DNA of 64,000 bases, taken from Lentinula raphanica. Taxonomy: Eukaryota; Basidiomycota; Agaricomycetes; Agaricales; Omphalotaceae. The DNA lies in assembly GCA_027919835.1 (NCBI GenBank), contig JANVFP010000029.1, positions 186,001 through 250,000 on the forward strand, in the 5' to 3' direction. A program made the translations under genes and the position numbers. This document shows, one piece after another, positions 22,559-33,026 of this stretch (its first letter is position 1; each line of letters starts with the position of its first letter). The notes below the pieces were generated by a model. That model worked only from the letters and a program-made list of their open reading frames with translations, had not been told where the DNA came from and did no database searches.

Positions 22559-24686
22559 TTACACAACGAGTAGCGATGCAAGAGTGGCTTGAGTATGCAC
22601 AACCTAACGCCTTATCAGTCGAAGTGCTCAGTGTCAACTTGGAAAAAGAGCCTTACCTCAAGAGCTTGTTCGACTTCAAGTCGCCTCCGAGCAGCTTCCA
22701 ACCAATCATGCAACAACACCTTTGCAGTCCCCTTCAGCTGGTTGAGTTCCCTTGCTGCACTGTCGAGATCCTTTTCATTCAGATAGTACTCTGCCCGCGA
22801 TAACACGCTCAACACATCATGACCTTCCACCAAACCATGCCTTTTGAACCGAAAAGAGCTTAACAGATGGCTCGCAAGGTGGGATAGGAGACCAGCATCC
22901 TGATCTGGTACCAGAGCCACGTTACTCACTTTGGGAGCAACGGACGTTGTGTACCACGAAGCAAGGTCCGCAAAAGGCTCTACACCGACATCGGGGACCT
23001 CGGACGCTTCGAGTGTCTCTAACGCAGCTGCAACGATAGGATCTTCACGTGCGGCAGCAATGTGGCGTACCACACGGAGCTCTTCCCGGAAAGGCTTACG
23101 GACGGGAGAGGAGAGCGCGGAGGTGGATAGGCCCCGGATCGCAGACCAGAGGGCATGCACACGGATGTTTTCATCGAGATAAGCAGAGTTATCCAATGCG
23201 ACTCTTTCTATCCGCTTGAGTTGTGCAGAGAGTTCGTCAATCTTAGCGAGACGTCCACCGCGCTCTTCTTCTACGCGCATTTTGATCTCGCGGATCCAAC
23301 GACGTTGTAGCTCGATACCCTGTGCAACGACCTCATTCTTGAGCCTTCAGAGACGTTGTTATAAGAACATCAAATAGACGTCGTTCAAACAGGGAGCGTA
23401 CCTCTCGTTGATGAGATCAGTCTGAGTTTTGAGTTCTTCCTCGAGCTTTTGACGGTAGGTTTGAATGAGCTGACTCTGTCGAAGATCAAAGAGTTTCCTG
23501 AACTCTTCCTCCTGATTGTCAAGCCTGTCTTGAGCTTCCATCTCTGTTTCAAGAAGCTTCAAAGTGTACTCCCTGGTTTGCTCGTCCAATTTTGCCTCAA
23601 GACCTTTCCTCTCTTCCTCCTTCGCGCTCTCGATTCGCTGAGCGAGTGTCGAAAGGTCATTCTTCGCGAGATCAAGGACGTCAGTGACACGAGAAGCTGC
23701 TTCTGGATTGCTCTTCAAGAAGGAAGCCAGGTTATCGATAGTTCCAGCCAAATGGGAGATGATGGGTTCGGAGGAGGCAAGTTTGGAGACAGCAGGTGCA
23801 ACGAGAGGAAGTTCGGCGTATTTGGGGGGTGGTGGCTCTTTTTTGGGGGGTGGCGGTAGAGAGAAACCTGGCGGAGGTTCGAAACCGACTGGAAGAGGAG
23901 CTTCGTATACATCACGTCGTAGTGACGTATCTTTCTCGTGAGGTGCACCAGGAGATTTCGAGGGAGAGTCGGAATCGGAGGCGGGTGTGTCAGGTTTCAC
24001 AGCAAGAGCTTCTTCGGCTTTTCGAACCAAATCACTAAGACCCTCAACCAGTTGCTCACTCTGGTGCTTGGCAATCGCAGCAGCTTTACCGGTCAACTTG
24101 TCCTCCTCCTTCTGGACATTAGTTCGAACGTGGGCCGCTACATCCTTCACTTTCTCCTTTGAAGCCTCAACAGTTCTGATAGTAGTAACTTTAGCATTGT
24201 GTGCGCTTTTCTCTACCCTCTCCTTGACTTCTTTGACCGACGTCGGGGCACCATTGACCTTTTCCAATACAAAGTCCTTGATCGAAGTTGCGGTACGGAC
24301 TGTGTAGTCAACCGCAGAATGTACTGTCATTGTGTCCCAGTGATTGGCTTCGCCGTATTCGAGCATCGATTGACCAAGGGGAACATGCTCTGAGAAGAAG
24401 TCGTAGTAGTCGGCATTATTAAACGCGAGGAAGGCACTGCCGACGTAGAAAGTTCCAGTAAGGGCAGTGGTGGCTAAAAATATTCTGCGCACGATCCGTG
24501 GTTTCTTCTTGGGCGGAGTCAGTGTTTCCGTGGCAAAACGCTAGAGGGATAAGGAGTTTAGCTCGGTCAAAGTGGGATACTTCATGTCATAGAAAAATGT
24601 GAACTGACTCTTCTGGATACTCCAAAAGCATTTCGCCTGAATGCTGAAGTGACCTGCCTTGAAGCAGAGTTCTTAGCATAGCGCAT
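22559..24686 (-). CDS. MIC60: MICOS subunit MIC60 (mitofilin)
   Basis: Core subunit of the MICOS complex, which holds crista junctions in the mitochondrial inner membrane. Four exons (24609-24686, 23402-24540, 22657-23344, 22559-22603) give 649 residues. MRYAKNSASRQVTSAFRRNAFG is a basic presequence; the joined exon gives RFATETLTPPKKKPRIVRR before the single membrane helix FLATTALTGTFYVGSAFLAF. Next are YDFFSEHVPLGQ, a long charged coiled coil, a proline-rich stretch (FEPPPGFSLPPPPKKEPPPP) and the C-terminal mitofilin domain with LDNSAYLDENIRVHALWSA and PVRKPFREELR. The last 15 codons sit in their own exon and end TLASLLVV, as in other fungal MIC60 proteins. The first exon is needed for targeting and is in a different frame from the nearest alternative ATG. 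Confidence 0.92.
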
Positions 24687-24999
24687 GTGTGCTGGGTTAC
24701 CGATAGACCCGCTAAGTGTAGTAAAGACAGAGTAAAGACGTGCTTGCAAGTCAACGTCCGAAATCCTCCGTTACGAGAGTCCCGGAACTATTCGGGCCGT
24801 GCAGCTCAACAAGCAGACAAGCGCAGAGGTTGGTTCCAGCCAGGTTCCAGCACGGTGATCTCTACTTACTTTTACCAGTGACAGTGATTAAAAGTGGCCT
24901 CTATAGGACGAGAGCACGGAGTGAAAAAGTACAGAGAGAGAGATATCAGCATGAAGCACAAGAATAAACTTTATCATTACATAAATAAGCCTTTCCCAG
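24687..24999. other. Intergenic, MIC60 to FAN1
   Basis: About 310 bp between two minus-strand genes, containing the MIC60 promoter and the FAN1 3' flank. No element stands out. Confidence 0.4.
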
Positions 25000-27900
25000 T
25001 CACCGTTCGTCAATCCTCGGTTTTTTGGGCGAATGTTGGTCGATGTCTGACCATCCCTCGGCCGAGGGCGAATTTTTGGCAGATAGGGAATCAAGAGCAT
25101 CTTCGTGATCAATTTTGGACGAGCGCCGTCGCTTCCTTTTGGTGGACGGAAAAACGAATGCGGGCGAACCAAAATCGTCAGAATCTCGACATCCTAGGTC
25201 ATCGTCGAGCATATCCACGTTTGAGTCCTCCTCATCTGAATACCACTCCTCTTTCTTCAATTTCTTTCCTTTCTTTCGACCATGCTTCTCTTTCTTAATA
25301 CGTGCCTTCTCTTCCTTTGCCTTCCGCTGATCAGATTTCTCTTTCTCTGCGTTGATATTCTTAGTGTTAAACTCCAACACTCGGCAAAGGTCGACATCCA
25401 ATCCTGCTCCCAGTAGCGTATCGAACCAGAGCTAGGTCAAACAATCATTCAATTGTCGTTTGGCACAAACACGTTTTCAATACTTACAGTCTGGTTATCT
25501 CGTGCCCTGTCACCTGGACCTTTGACCTCAACAAACTTGCATTTGCGTTCCTCATAGTTCCAAAGGATGAGGTCAGGGACACCACTCGCTCGAGCAGGAT
25601 AGTCGTGACAAAACAACTCGCAGATTACGACCAATGCATCTCCCCCCATGCACTGGAAGTCTTCCGTCAGCATCATTCATAGACAAAGAAAGACGATACT
25701 TGCTTCGACAATTTCTGCCAGTTCCTCCCTTTCACAAACGTCCCATCTCACACCAACACACCAAGTCTTACTTTCTCGGTAAAGTTGGTCGTGCTTTCTC
25801 AATATTTCCAGCGCCTTCCCATCTTTCAACTCCTTCAATCGAGTGTCGATCATTTCTTTTCGAGCGTAATAGAATGAATCTTCAACGAGATCCAACGGGG
25901 CTATTTGATATGGAGTTTCGAAGGCACCTGGGATATCTGCAAAAATGATATCCCAGAAAAGTAGAGCAAAAATGGTGGTGAGGATGCAGGTTTCCGAATG
26001 GAAACTGGAGAAAGTCAAATCAGCCTCATTTATCGCCAACAGGTAACAAAACCCACCCTTTATACCGTCCAAGATTCTCATCTGCGGCGTAGGATTGGAG
26101 GGCCCGGGTTTCAACATTGCAGGTGGACAAGCCATCTAGGCTTTTCCAGACAGATTTTCCGGTATTGGAGGGCTACAGCCACGTTGCCTTTCGTCAAAAC
26201 GGCTCATAGGTAGTATAAGCCAGCGTACCAAGTTTGGAAGAGGTTCTTCGACCTCTTCGGACTCATCCGAGGTATAGGCGAATCCTCCTCGAACTAGCCA
26301 GTTCGTGATGACATTCTGTTGCTCTTTGCTCTTCCAAGGTTGTGGTCGTTCGTACGTCCGTGGAATGTTTTCTGCTCTATATGCAAAGATACAGACAGCA
26401 TTCGCGTCTTTCAGTTGAACAGAGTATGCATGTTGATCTTCGAAGCTGGTTTTCAGCCTCGATTCGACTCTTGTCAGGCGTTTGACGAGGGGTTTATGAT
26501 ATACTAGTGAAGGGAAGACGAGGAATCATTAGCGTCTACTAGTGAATGAGAGAACGTCACGGACCGCGATGGGTGTCTTTGTCTTCCATTGCCTCATATA
26601 AACCCTCTCGCAACTCTTGTGACAACTGAAATTTCTTTTCGTCCAGTTTTTGTTTGCTCCATGCGTGTTGCTCTGCTCTTTTCTTATACAAGGAGGGAAG
26701 ATGGCGGTCTTGGACCAGTGCACGTCTCTCATACCACTTTCCTCGTTTCGCCCGACGCCAGAATCTTTGATCCAAAAGTGATCTGAGCACTTCGAGCTCC
26801 TTCTCATATTGATGGAGGAGGGCATGGGCTTCTGCGACTTTCCAGAGAAGGCGCGCAAGTATATAGCCTAGGAAATCGATTCAGCAACATTCAATTGGAA
26901 AGTGATGTTCTCACCCTGTTCAAATCGTTCCAAGCCCGGATCCCTTTCACTTTCGGGCTTGGTACCAGCAACAGCAACACAGTACTCCCACTGCGATTTC
27001 AGGACAGAATTGTAAAGCTTGACAACTTTCGCTGCCGCCACTAGTTTCTCAGAGCTCGCCCTTCGCCTATCATCGTCTTCGTCTTCGTCAGGTATGAAAT
27101 CTGGACCAATAATCGGCGACACGTCGATTTCCTCGAAATCAAACGCCTGGATGGAGGCATATGCTTTTTCCGATTTTACTATGCCTTCCGAGCGATCTTG
27201 GGCTGTATAGTCTGGTCCTAGGGTAATGGGCGTCCGGAACCGGGTTTTGAGACCCGCGGGAGGTGGCGAACCTTTGGGCTTGACGATGGTATCGTCCAAG
27301 ACGAAATCAAAAACCGTCTGCAGGTCGATTCCTTCCACGTAGAGCAGTAATGCTTCCTGTGTCGGCCAGATTGTGCTGCGCGCTGACGTGTACGAAGGGT
27401 AAGTCCGTTTCTTGAAGATAGTTAGGAAAGAGTCCAAGAAAACTGTCTCGGGTGAAGAGGTGCTGTACGAATGGTGAGACATGACAGAGAATGAGTGATT
27501 GTGATTCCCTACCTGCGATAGAAGATTATGTGGAGCCGCCGAAGAAGCTCATGGAAGTCAGAGTTCACTCGAAGGCACGATCCTAAACACATCCTCAGCG
27601 ACAGACATTCATTGACATTATAGTAGCATGTATACCAAGTTTCTTGACGGCCATTCTCTGTAGTCTCCCTTCCTGGGTGACTGAAGATGAGGCGGAGCTA
27701 AAGTTGAGTTGAGTCTGCCGGAGACCATGTTGTTTTCCTTGTGATTGAAATATGGCAGACAAGTTTCCCTGACATTGAGCATGCCGTTTGAGAGCTTGTA
27801 TCAGCCCAACTTTCTGCATAATGCATCAGCTAGAACCATGTCGAGACAAAGTAAACAGACTGACGCTGTTGGAATTGGGTTTAACTTTACAATCTTTGAC

Positions 27901-28727
27901 CAGCCCTTTCACTTCGTCTAGTGAGAGTTTAGCAAGAGCTTCATCGAGAGTCATATTGGTTTGGTCTTCGCAGAAAAAGACATGCTTCGATTTTTGGGGC
28001 GCGACTTCACATTCCGAGTCTTCCGTCAAGTCGATGATTTCGAAGTCCATTCTCTCCATCTTCACTTCCGCAATTTCCTTCTTCACCTCAAACTTCATCT
28101 CACACACCTCTTCCTTCACCGTTTTGACCTCTTCTGTCATTTCCGTTACCGTTTCGGCTTTGACCTTCACCTCTTGTGTCGTTTCTACTTTGATGTCTTC
28201 TAAATCGGGTCGATTCAAGAGTTCGGAGACAGGAATGCACAGTTCCTTAGCTGCAAGAGCTATACCGCAGTCACCAACCTCTGATACATATTTGCTCAGA
28301 GATTTGCGGGTATGCCAACCAGGTTTTCGAAGGGCAAGCCGTATGAGAATATATCTCGATGGATCTATAATATGATCAGCCTACTTCGTTGAATGAATCT
28401 GGTATATCACACGCACATTGGAGTTTTCGAAATGCAGCAAGCGCTTCCCTTTCTTCGTTGCTCAAAAGATTGGATTCGTAGTTGAAGACCTCATTCACGA
28501 TATCTATAAGGAACACGTCGAATCAAAAGGCCAGAAAGAGTCCAAACATAGTCCTGACCTTCAAACACGGATACATATGGCGACTGTTGCTTTCGAGATT
28601 GGAAACGAGGAGCTTCGTTCCCGACGGCCTTGGTCGGTGGTCCATCTAGAAGGATTGCGAGTTCATCTGCGGTTTCAACAATCCTCTGAGAGCCAAAGAC
28701 GAATTGAGATGCTGCATTGTTCAACAT
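25000..28727 (-). CDS. FAN1: FAN1 structure-specific nuclease (VRR-NUC)
   Basis: Fanconi-associated nuclease homologue: a 5'-flap endo/exonuclease in interstrand-crosslink repair. About eleven exons. The N-terminal part has YVSVFED, IVNEVFNYESNLLSNEE and RYILIRLALRKPGWHTRKSL (SAP-like DNA-binding region), a Glu/Lys/Val-rich segment, FEIIDLTEDSEC (a SUMO-interaction-type motif), then GKQHGLRQTQLNF, VFLDSFLTIFKKRTYPSY, the TPR-like part with LLWKVAEAHALLHQYEKEL and RRAKRGKWYERRAL, and the nuclease: FHSETCILTTIFALLFWDIIF, GAFETPYQIAPLDL, ASGVPDLILWNYEERKCKFVEVKGPGD. Catalytic Glu, Asp, Glu and Lys of the PD..EVK motif are present. The tail is basic (KKGKKLKKEE) and ends PKKPRIDER, likely nuclear targeting. 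The intron 25653-25703 has a GC donor. No zinc-finger UBZ was seen at the N-terminus. MLNNAASQF at 28727 is the first Met of that frame. Confidence 0.88.
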
Positions 28728-30585
28728 AGGACGATTGAGATAACGCGAGCAAGAATTCTAGTCGTTGTAGTTGTTAACAAAATAGTCAGTCACGCTAGCA
28801 TTGTCACAAGTTTACATAACAACAACGCGTGACCGTGCAACTTGCGCAATTTGTCACTGTGCCTAGCTGTGCCTGCGACTGGCACACTCTCTTCTGCTTT
28901 TCTGCTATCTTAGTATCTATTATCAAGATTGAACACTACACCAGTGGTGTATGTGCATGATGCATCTCTCAAATTTGTCTATAGGCGCGGTAATTAGACC
29001 CTGCACGAACAAGATACCTAGAGGCGGTGTCGTTGACACTCCGAGTCGTCCAGACTCCAAGGGAGTTTAATCGTTCGCCACGGAGAGAAAATATTCAACA
29101 TTGCCAATCCATCGCTTCCTCCTGAATGGGTTTTGGTCGAGATTCAGGAGAATCATGCACAAACTTCGTATCAAATCATGATACAAGAGTCAAGCTTATC
29201 GATTTCCAAGGACAGAGCATTCTCTTCGACGTCCAAGATGGGTGATGCGTCTAAATAGGTCTAAACCTTTGAAATATACGCCCCTCGAAGCTTCACTAAC
29301 GCTGCTCACAGAAAATCGACGTCCTTGAACAAAATCATCAACGCTTTTTGTATCATCAGGTGTCGTCATGCCTAATTATGACATGTATTCGTCTGAGGTA
29401 GGCTAGTGAACACAGGTGTGCACTGTAGGTGGATTGTAACGATCATTCTAAAACCTTTCTGTCACCACGAGGATATTGATTTTTGCATTTGCATGCCCCA
29501 TAACCTGGCAGGCTAATTATTATTCTTTCTTCAAGAACAACTTCGTTTCTTGGACTCATGTGGTGAGCCATATCATTGCTCATCTAACTTCCGTACTGGA
29601 AGGTGATACAGTGACTCTCCACATTGGCACCCTTCACATCCCTGACGTGTTTCCGTCGCTTTCCGCCTTCTGAGAGGACTTACTGAATCAAGCGTGGTGT
29701 GGTTCGGTTCCCGAGGTTTGCCAATGTGCCATAGGCTCGGGAAGAACGCATGAGACTCCATTGATCTACTCGACGTCTCTCATTGAAATTTCTTGAGCAC
29801 GTTTCAAGGCTTGACAATGAGCATGCGTCCAGGTGCTCGAGGCAGCGCTCGCAGATGGTGAGTGTGAGTTCGAGGGGTTTTCATGATACGTGTCGCCGTG
29901 ACCGAGCTCGAAGCTTACAAAGTTTGCAATTACAGTCGAGGGCTGTCCATTGAATATGATTCGATCCCATGAATGTACATATTCAAAATCTCGAGTCAAC
30001 CTTGATTGATGTCTGGCTATCGGGTTGAGTTGCAAATGACATCCTTGGTTAGTTTGATTGTAACAAGGATGATTGATGTAAAGGGTATGGATAAATCACG
30101 CTGAAAGACTCAGTAATTATAACATAGGCTGGATGGATAATTAGCTGGCTGAAGAGAAGGAATGAAGTATTCGAGGTAGCACGAGTAATCGGCAAGGACT
30201 GGGGAGACCGCGTGTTTTCCGTGCCCAAAAGGGTCTTTCTGCTTCCGGCGTTTCAAGTTTCAGCTTTGACTTTGTTGACAAGTGCACTGTGCCTCCATCA
30301 AATAATGATCCTAAGTGTCACATTTTCAAGCCAGCTGCCCAGCGTTCTCTTTCTGCTATCACCATTAGCTTGATGAAACTGTAAATCTGGCTCAACGCTG
30401 CTCGGAATTCACCTACTCCAAACAGGTCTGTTTCTTCTCGTCCCGTGCCCACAATGTCCTGACCTTCAGTCGGACTAGATTTTGACCAAAATCCTCTGAT
30501 TTTAAACAAGTAGGGCGTCGTGATTTGTCCCTATGTCTATACCAGCTGACTGTTGATGTAGATTCCAGAATCCGCTGGCCTTGAA
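28728..30585. other. Gene-poor stretch, possible relic reading frame
   Basis: About 1.86 kb. At about 29040-29255 an open stretch without an ATG reads VRHGEKIFNIANPSLPPEWVLVEIQENH, which looks protein-like (an NPSLPPEW pattern seen in some basidiomycete hypotheticals) but ends in a stop and cannot be joined to anything. Short minus-strand frames at 29766-30035 are not recognisable. I treat this as non-coding or decayed sequence. Confidence 0.35.
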
Positions 30586-32787
30586 ATGGCCGTAATGACT
30601 AGTCAGATGCCTTCACCATTAGACGGCCCATCCGACTCGATATCCACTTCGTCAGTCCGAAACTGGCGCTTGAAGAGCTTGGTCGCAAATCCGAGTTCGA
30701 CCTCGAGGACAAAATCTTTACCTCCAGGAATACAGAGGAATGCACTCCCTTCTAATATTGCGACACGGACGCCGGCACAGCCTTTACCATCAGTCCCTGC
30801 AGATACCACTTCACGTTTGCAAGCACATTCAACAGTTCTGACTAGACCAAAATCAACTTCTGTCTCTGTAGCATCATCTGTTCGGCCAAGTCCGCGATTT
30901 CACGTTGCCAATCCGACAGAGTTCCCTTCATCACCCACTCCCAACCAAGCTCCAGTAACAAAGACGCTCGAGTCAAATAGGCCTTTACCTCCTCCATTAC
31001 ATAGCCCAGGTTCAGAAAGTACTGCTGGACGAACTAGCACTCCTTCATCACCTCCGGGTATCAATATCACATCTCTACTCGGCCAATCTCTTCCCCCACC
31101 TACTTCCAGTCCCAGTCACTCCAATTCACCCGCGTTAGGACCTACACATACGACACGACTGTTTCCTTCTGCGACCTCTCTTACGTCACAATACATGCCC
31201 AAAGCAAACCTCCCAATCGGACCTACACAACCTTTACCTGCACCTGTTTCATTATCAGATGCCTCGATTCGTAATGAAAGGACAATCCCCTCGCCGTCCA
31301 GTAGCGCAAAAGGAGTTGTGCGGCCTCTTCCTCTTCCGCCACTGCCCAGAGTACCCGAAGCTTCATCTACCTGCTCTCGTTCGTCCTCTCGCGGGCCATT
31401 ATCGCAGGTGCGCTCGCGCACCAACTCGGCTGTCGGTAGAGCGGATGCCGGCTCTCAAGCGCAGCTCTCTTTTGACCCTACATCAAGTTCATATGTCATC
31501 AAAACAGCCAGCGAGATGAACGGACAGCTTTCATCTCCTCTGTTTGTGACGACTAGTGGCGCAGAGTCAACCAAGAGCAGTAAGCAGAGTCGGAATGCCC
31601 GCCTGCATACGCACAATAGGTCACTCAGTGCGCAGACCAAGAATATTTCTTCTTTGATTTCTCCAGATGCCAGTGATGCCCAGAACACGTCGGCTGTCAC
31701 TTCGGACGGCGGCTCTACAACCAGGAAGGCTAAACAACTAATACGATCTGCTCCATGCTCAGATACAGAAGAAGACTTTTCTCCCCAACCTAAACCTTCC
31801 AAGACTCGACCAACACGGCGAAGGCTCGTGCTACATAATCCAAGCTCTTCTACGAGTATACATTCAGCTCCAACGTCAGATACAGAAGACTCTCCCACTT
31901 TCGAGTTGACTTCCTCCCCTTTGCTTCTACCCCCCACAGGCTCGATAAAGGACATGCTACCCAAAGCACCCATATTTCCTCGGCCCATCAACCCTCCTTC
32001 TCTTCCAAGTCACGATGTTCTTTCCGATCCTCTTTCATTCCTTAGACCAACATTCAAACCAACTCAGAGCGCAAGCTTCCGAGTAACCTCACCTCTTCCT
32101 TCTTTACCTGAAGATATCGGCTATGCAGATGCAGGTTTTGTTGACGATGAACGGGTTTATCTCGACGATGGCTTTGATGGGCCAGGCGGTCTCGGTGCAT
32201 TTAGTACCTCCGTAGACCCTGACGTTGACCAAGACATTGGTGCAATGGTTTTCAACTCACGTCCACCATCAGGCGAGTTCATGGGACCTTCCGTCATGGA
32301 TTTAGATATGGATGCTCGCGGAAGACACGTTTCTAGACCAACGTTAGCTCCTCGATGGAAATCTGCAGATCCTCGTACAGTCATGGATGCTGATCTACAG
32401 AGGCATGGATCCGGAAAATCTGGGAAACATTCGAAACGTTCGGATACAAAGAAAAGCCAAAGTGGTTCTCGTGGGAGTCGCAGCGCTAGTCAAGCGGTGA
32501 TAATGTCTAGTCTCAAGGCACATGTGCATGTGCGTCCTATTCAAGAGCTGGAGCTTGGTCCTGGCCCTATAGATATGGAATTGGAGCCTGAGATGGTGTT
32601 CTCAAAGAACCCAAGATCAGTCACACCGCTGCAATCCTCAGTACCTGGAGTTTTGGACGTGGAGGAGAGGAGGTATGTTCGTGGAAAATGGCGGTCTCCG
32701 AGTCCGACTTCTACATCTCCCCCTCGAAATCCAGCAGCGGGTCGGTTTGCGCCGGTGAGAGCAAGAGGATTTTACGAGGACTGGTAG
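30586..32787 (+). CDS. Ser/Pro-rich intrinsically disordered protein
   Basis: A single uninterrupted 733-codon frame, the longest in the window. It begins MAVMTSQMPSPLDGPSD; a second Met four codons in is an alternative start. The composition is dominated by Ser, Pro and Thr with proline-rich blocks (RPLPLPPLPRVPE) and no globular domain that I can see. Two related motifs, RSAPCSDTEEDF and HSAPTSDTED, occur about 40 residues apart. The C-terminal part contains LDMDARGRHVSRPTLAPRWKS and ends GRFAPVRARGFYEDW, which look more conserved than the middle. Many SP and RxxS sites suggest a phosphorylated cytoplasmic scaffold, but no function can be assigned. Confidence 0.7.
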   Translation: MAVMTSQMPSPLDGPSDSISTSSVRNWRLKSLVANPSSTSRTKSLPPGIQRNALPSNIATRTPAQPLPSVPADTTSRLQAHSTVLTRPKSTSVSVASSVRPSPRFHVANPTEFPSSPTPNQAPVTKTLESNRPLPPPLHSPGSESTAGRTSTPSSPPGINITSLLGQSLPPPTSSPSHSNSPALGPTHTTRLFPSATSLTSQYMPKANLPIGPTQPLPAPVSLSDASIRNERTIPSPSSSAKGVVRPLPLPPLPRVPEASSTCSRSSSRGPLSQVRSRTNSAVGRADAGSQAQLSFDPTSSSYVIKTASEMNGQLSSPLFVTTSGAESTKSSKQSRNARLHTHNRSLSAQTKNISSLISPDASDAQNTSAVTSDGGSTTRKAKQLIRSAPCSDTEEDFSPQPKPSKTRPTRRRLVLHNPSSSTSIHSAPTSDTEDSPTFELTSSPLLLPPTGSIKDMLPKAPIFPRPINPPSLPSHDVLSDPLSFLRPTFKPTQSASFRVTSPLPSLPEDIGYADAGFVDDERVYLDDGFDGPGGLGAFSTSVDPDVDQDIGAMVFNSRPPSGEFMGPSVMDLDMDARGRHVSRPTLAPRWKSADPRTVMDADLQRHGSGKSGKHSKRSDTKKSQSGSRGSRSASQAVIMSSLKAHVHVRPIQELELGPGPIDMELEPEMVFSKNPRSVTPLQSSVPGVLDVEERRYVRGKWRSPSPTSTSPPRNPAAGRFAPVRARGFYEDW

Positions 32788-33026
32788 TTGCGTCTATCAT
32801 CATGTAGCGATTATGCTTGATATATTTTGTATCTTTTTTGTGTATATATACTTACTATATTTTGGCTCTTTGAGGCTCTCAGCTCTGGCTTTACATACTT
32901 GTAGATTATAACTGGTGAAGGTGGTTGAACACTTGGCATTGCAACACGCATTCATAAGTAGAGTCCTCAGTCGCATATAAGTGCATGTACATAGTTGAAA
33001 CTATCTCCTACACTCGAACAACCAGA

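Noticed and set aside
23449..24307. Several plus-strand frames within MIC60
   Set aside because: Antisense shadows of the long MIC60 exon.
31116..31991. Minus-strand frames of 102 and 178 codons
   Set aside because: Antisense to the Ser/Pro-rich 733-residue protein; open because of its serine codon usage.
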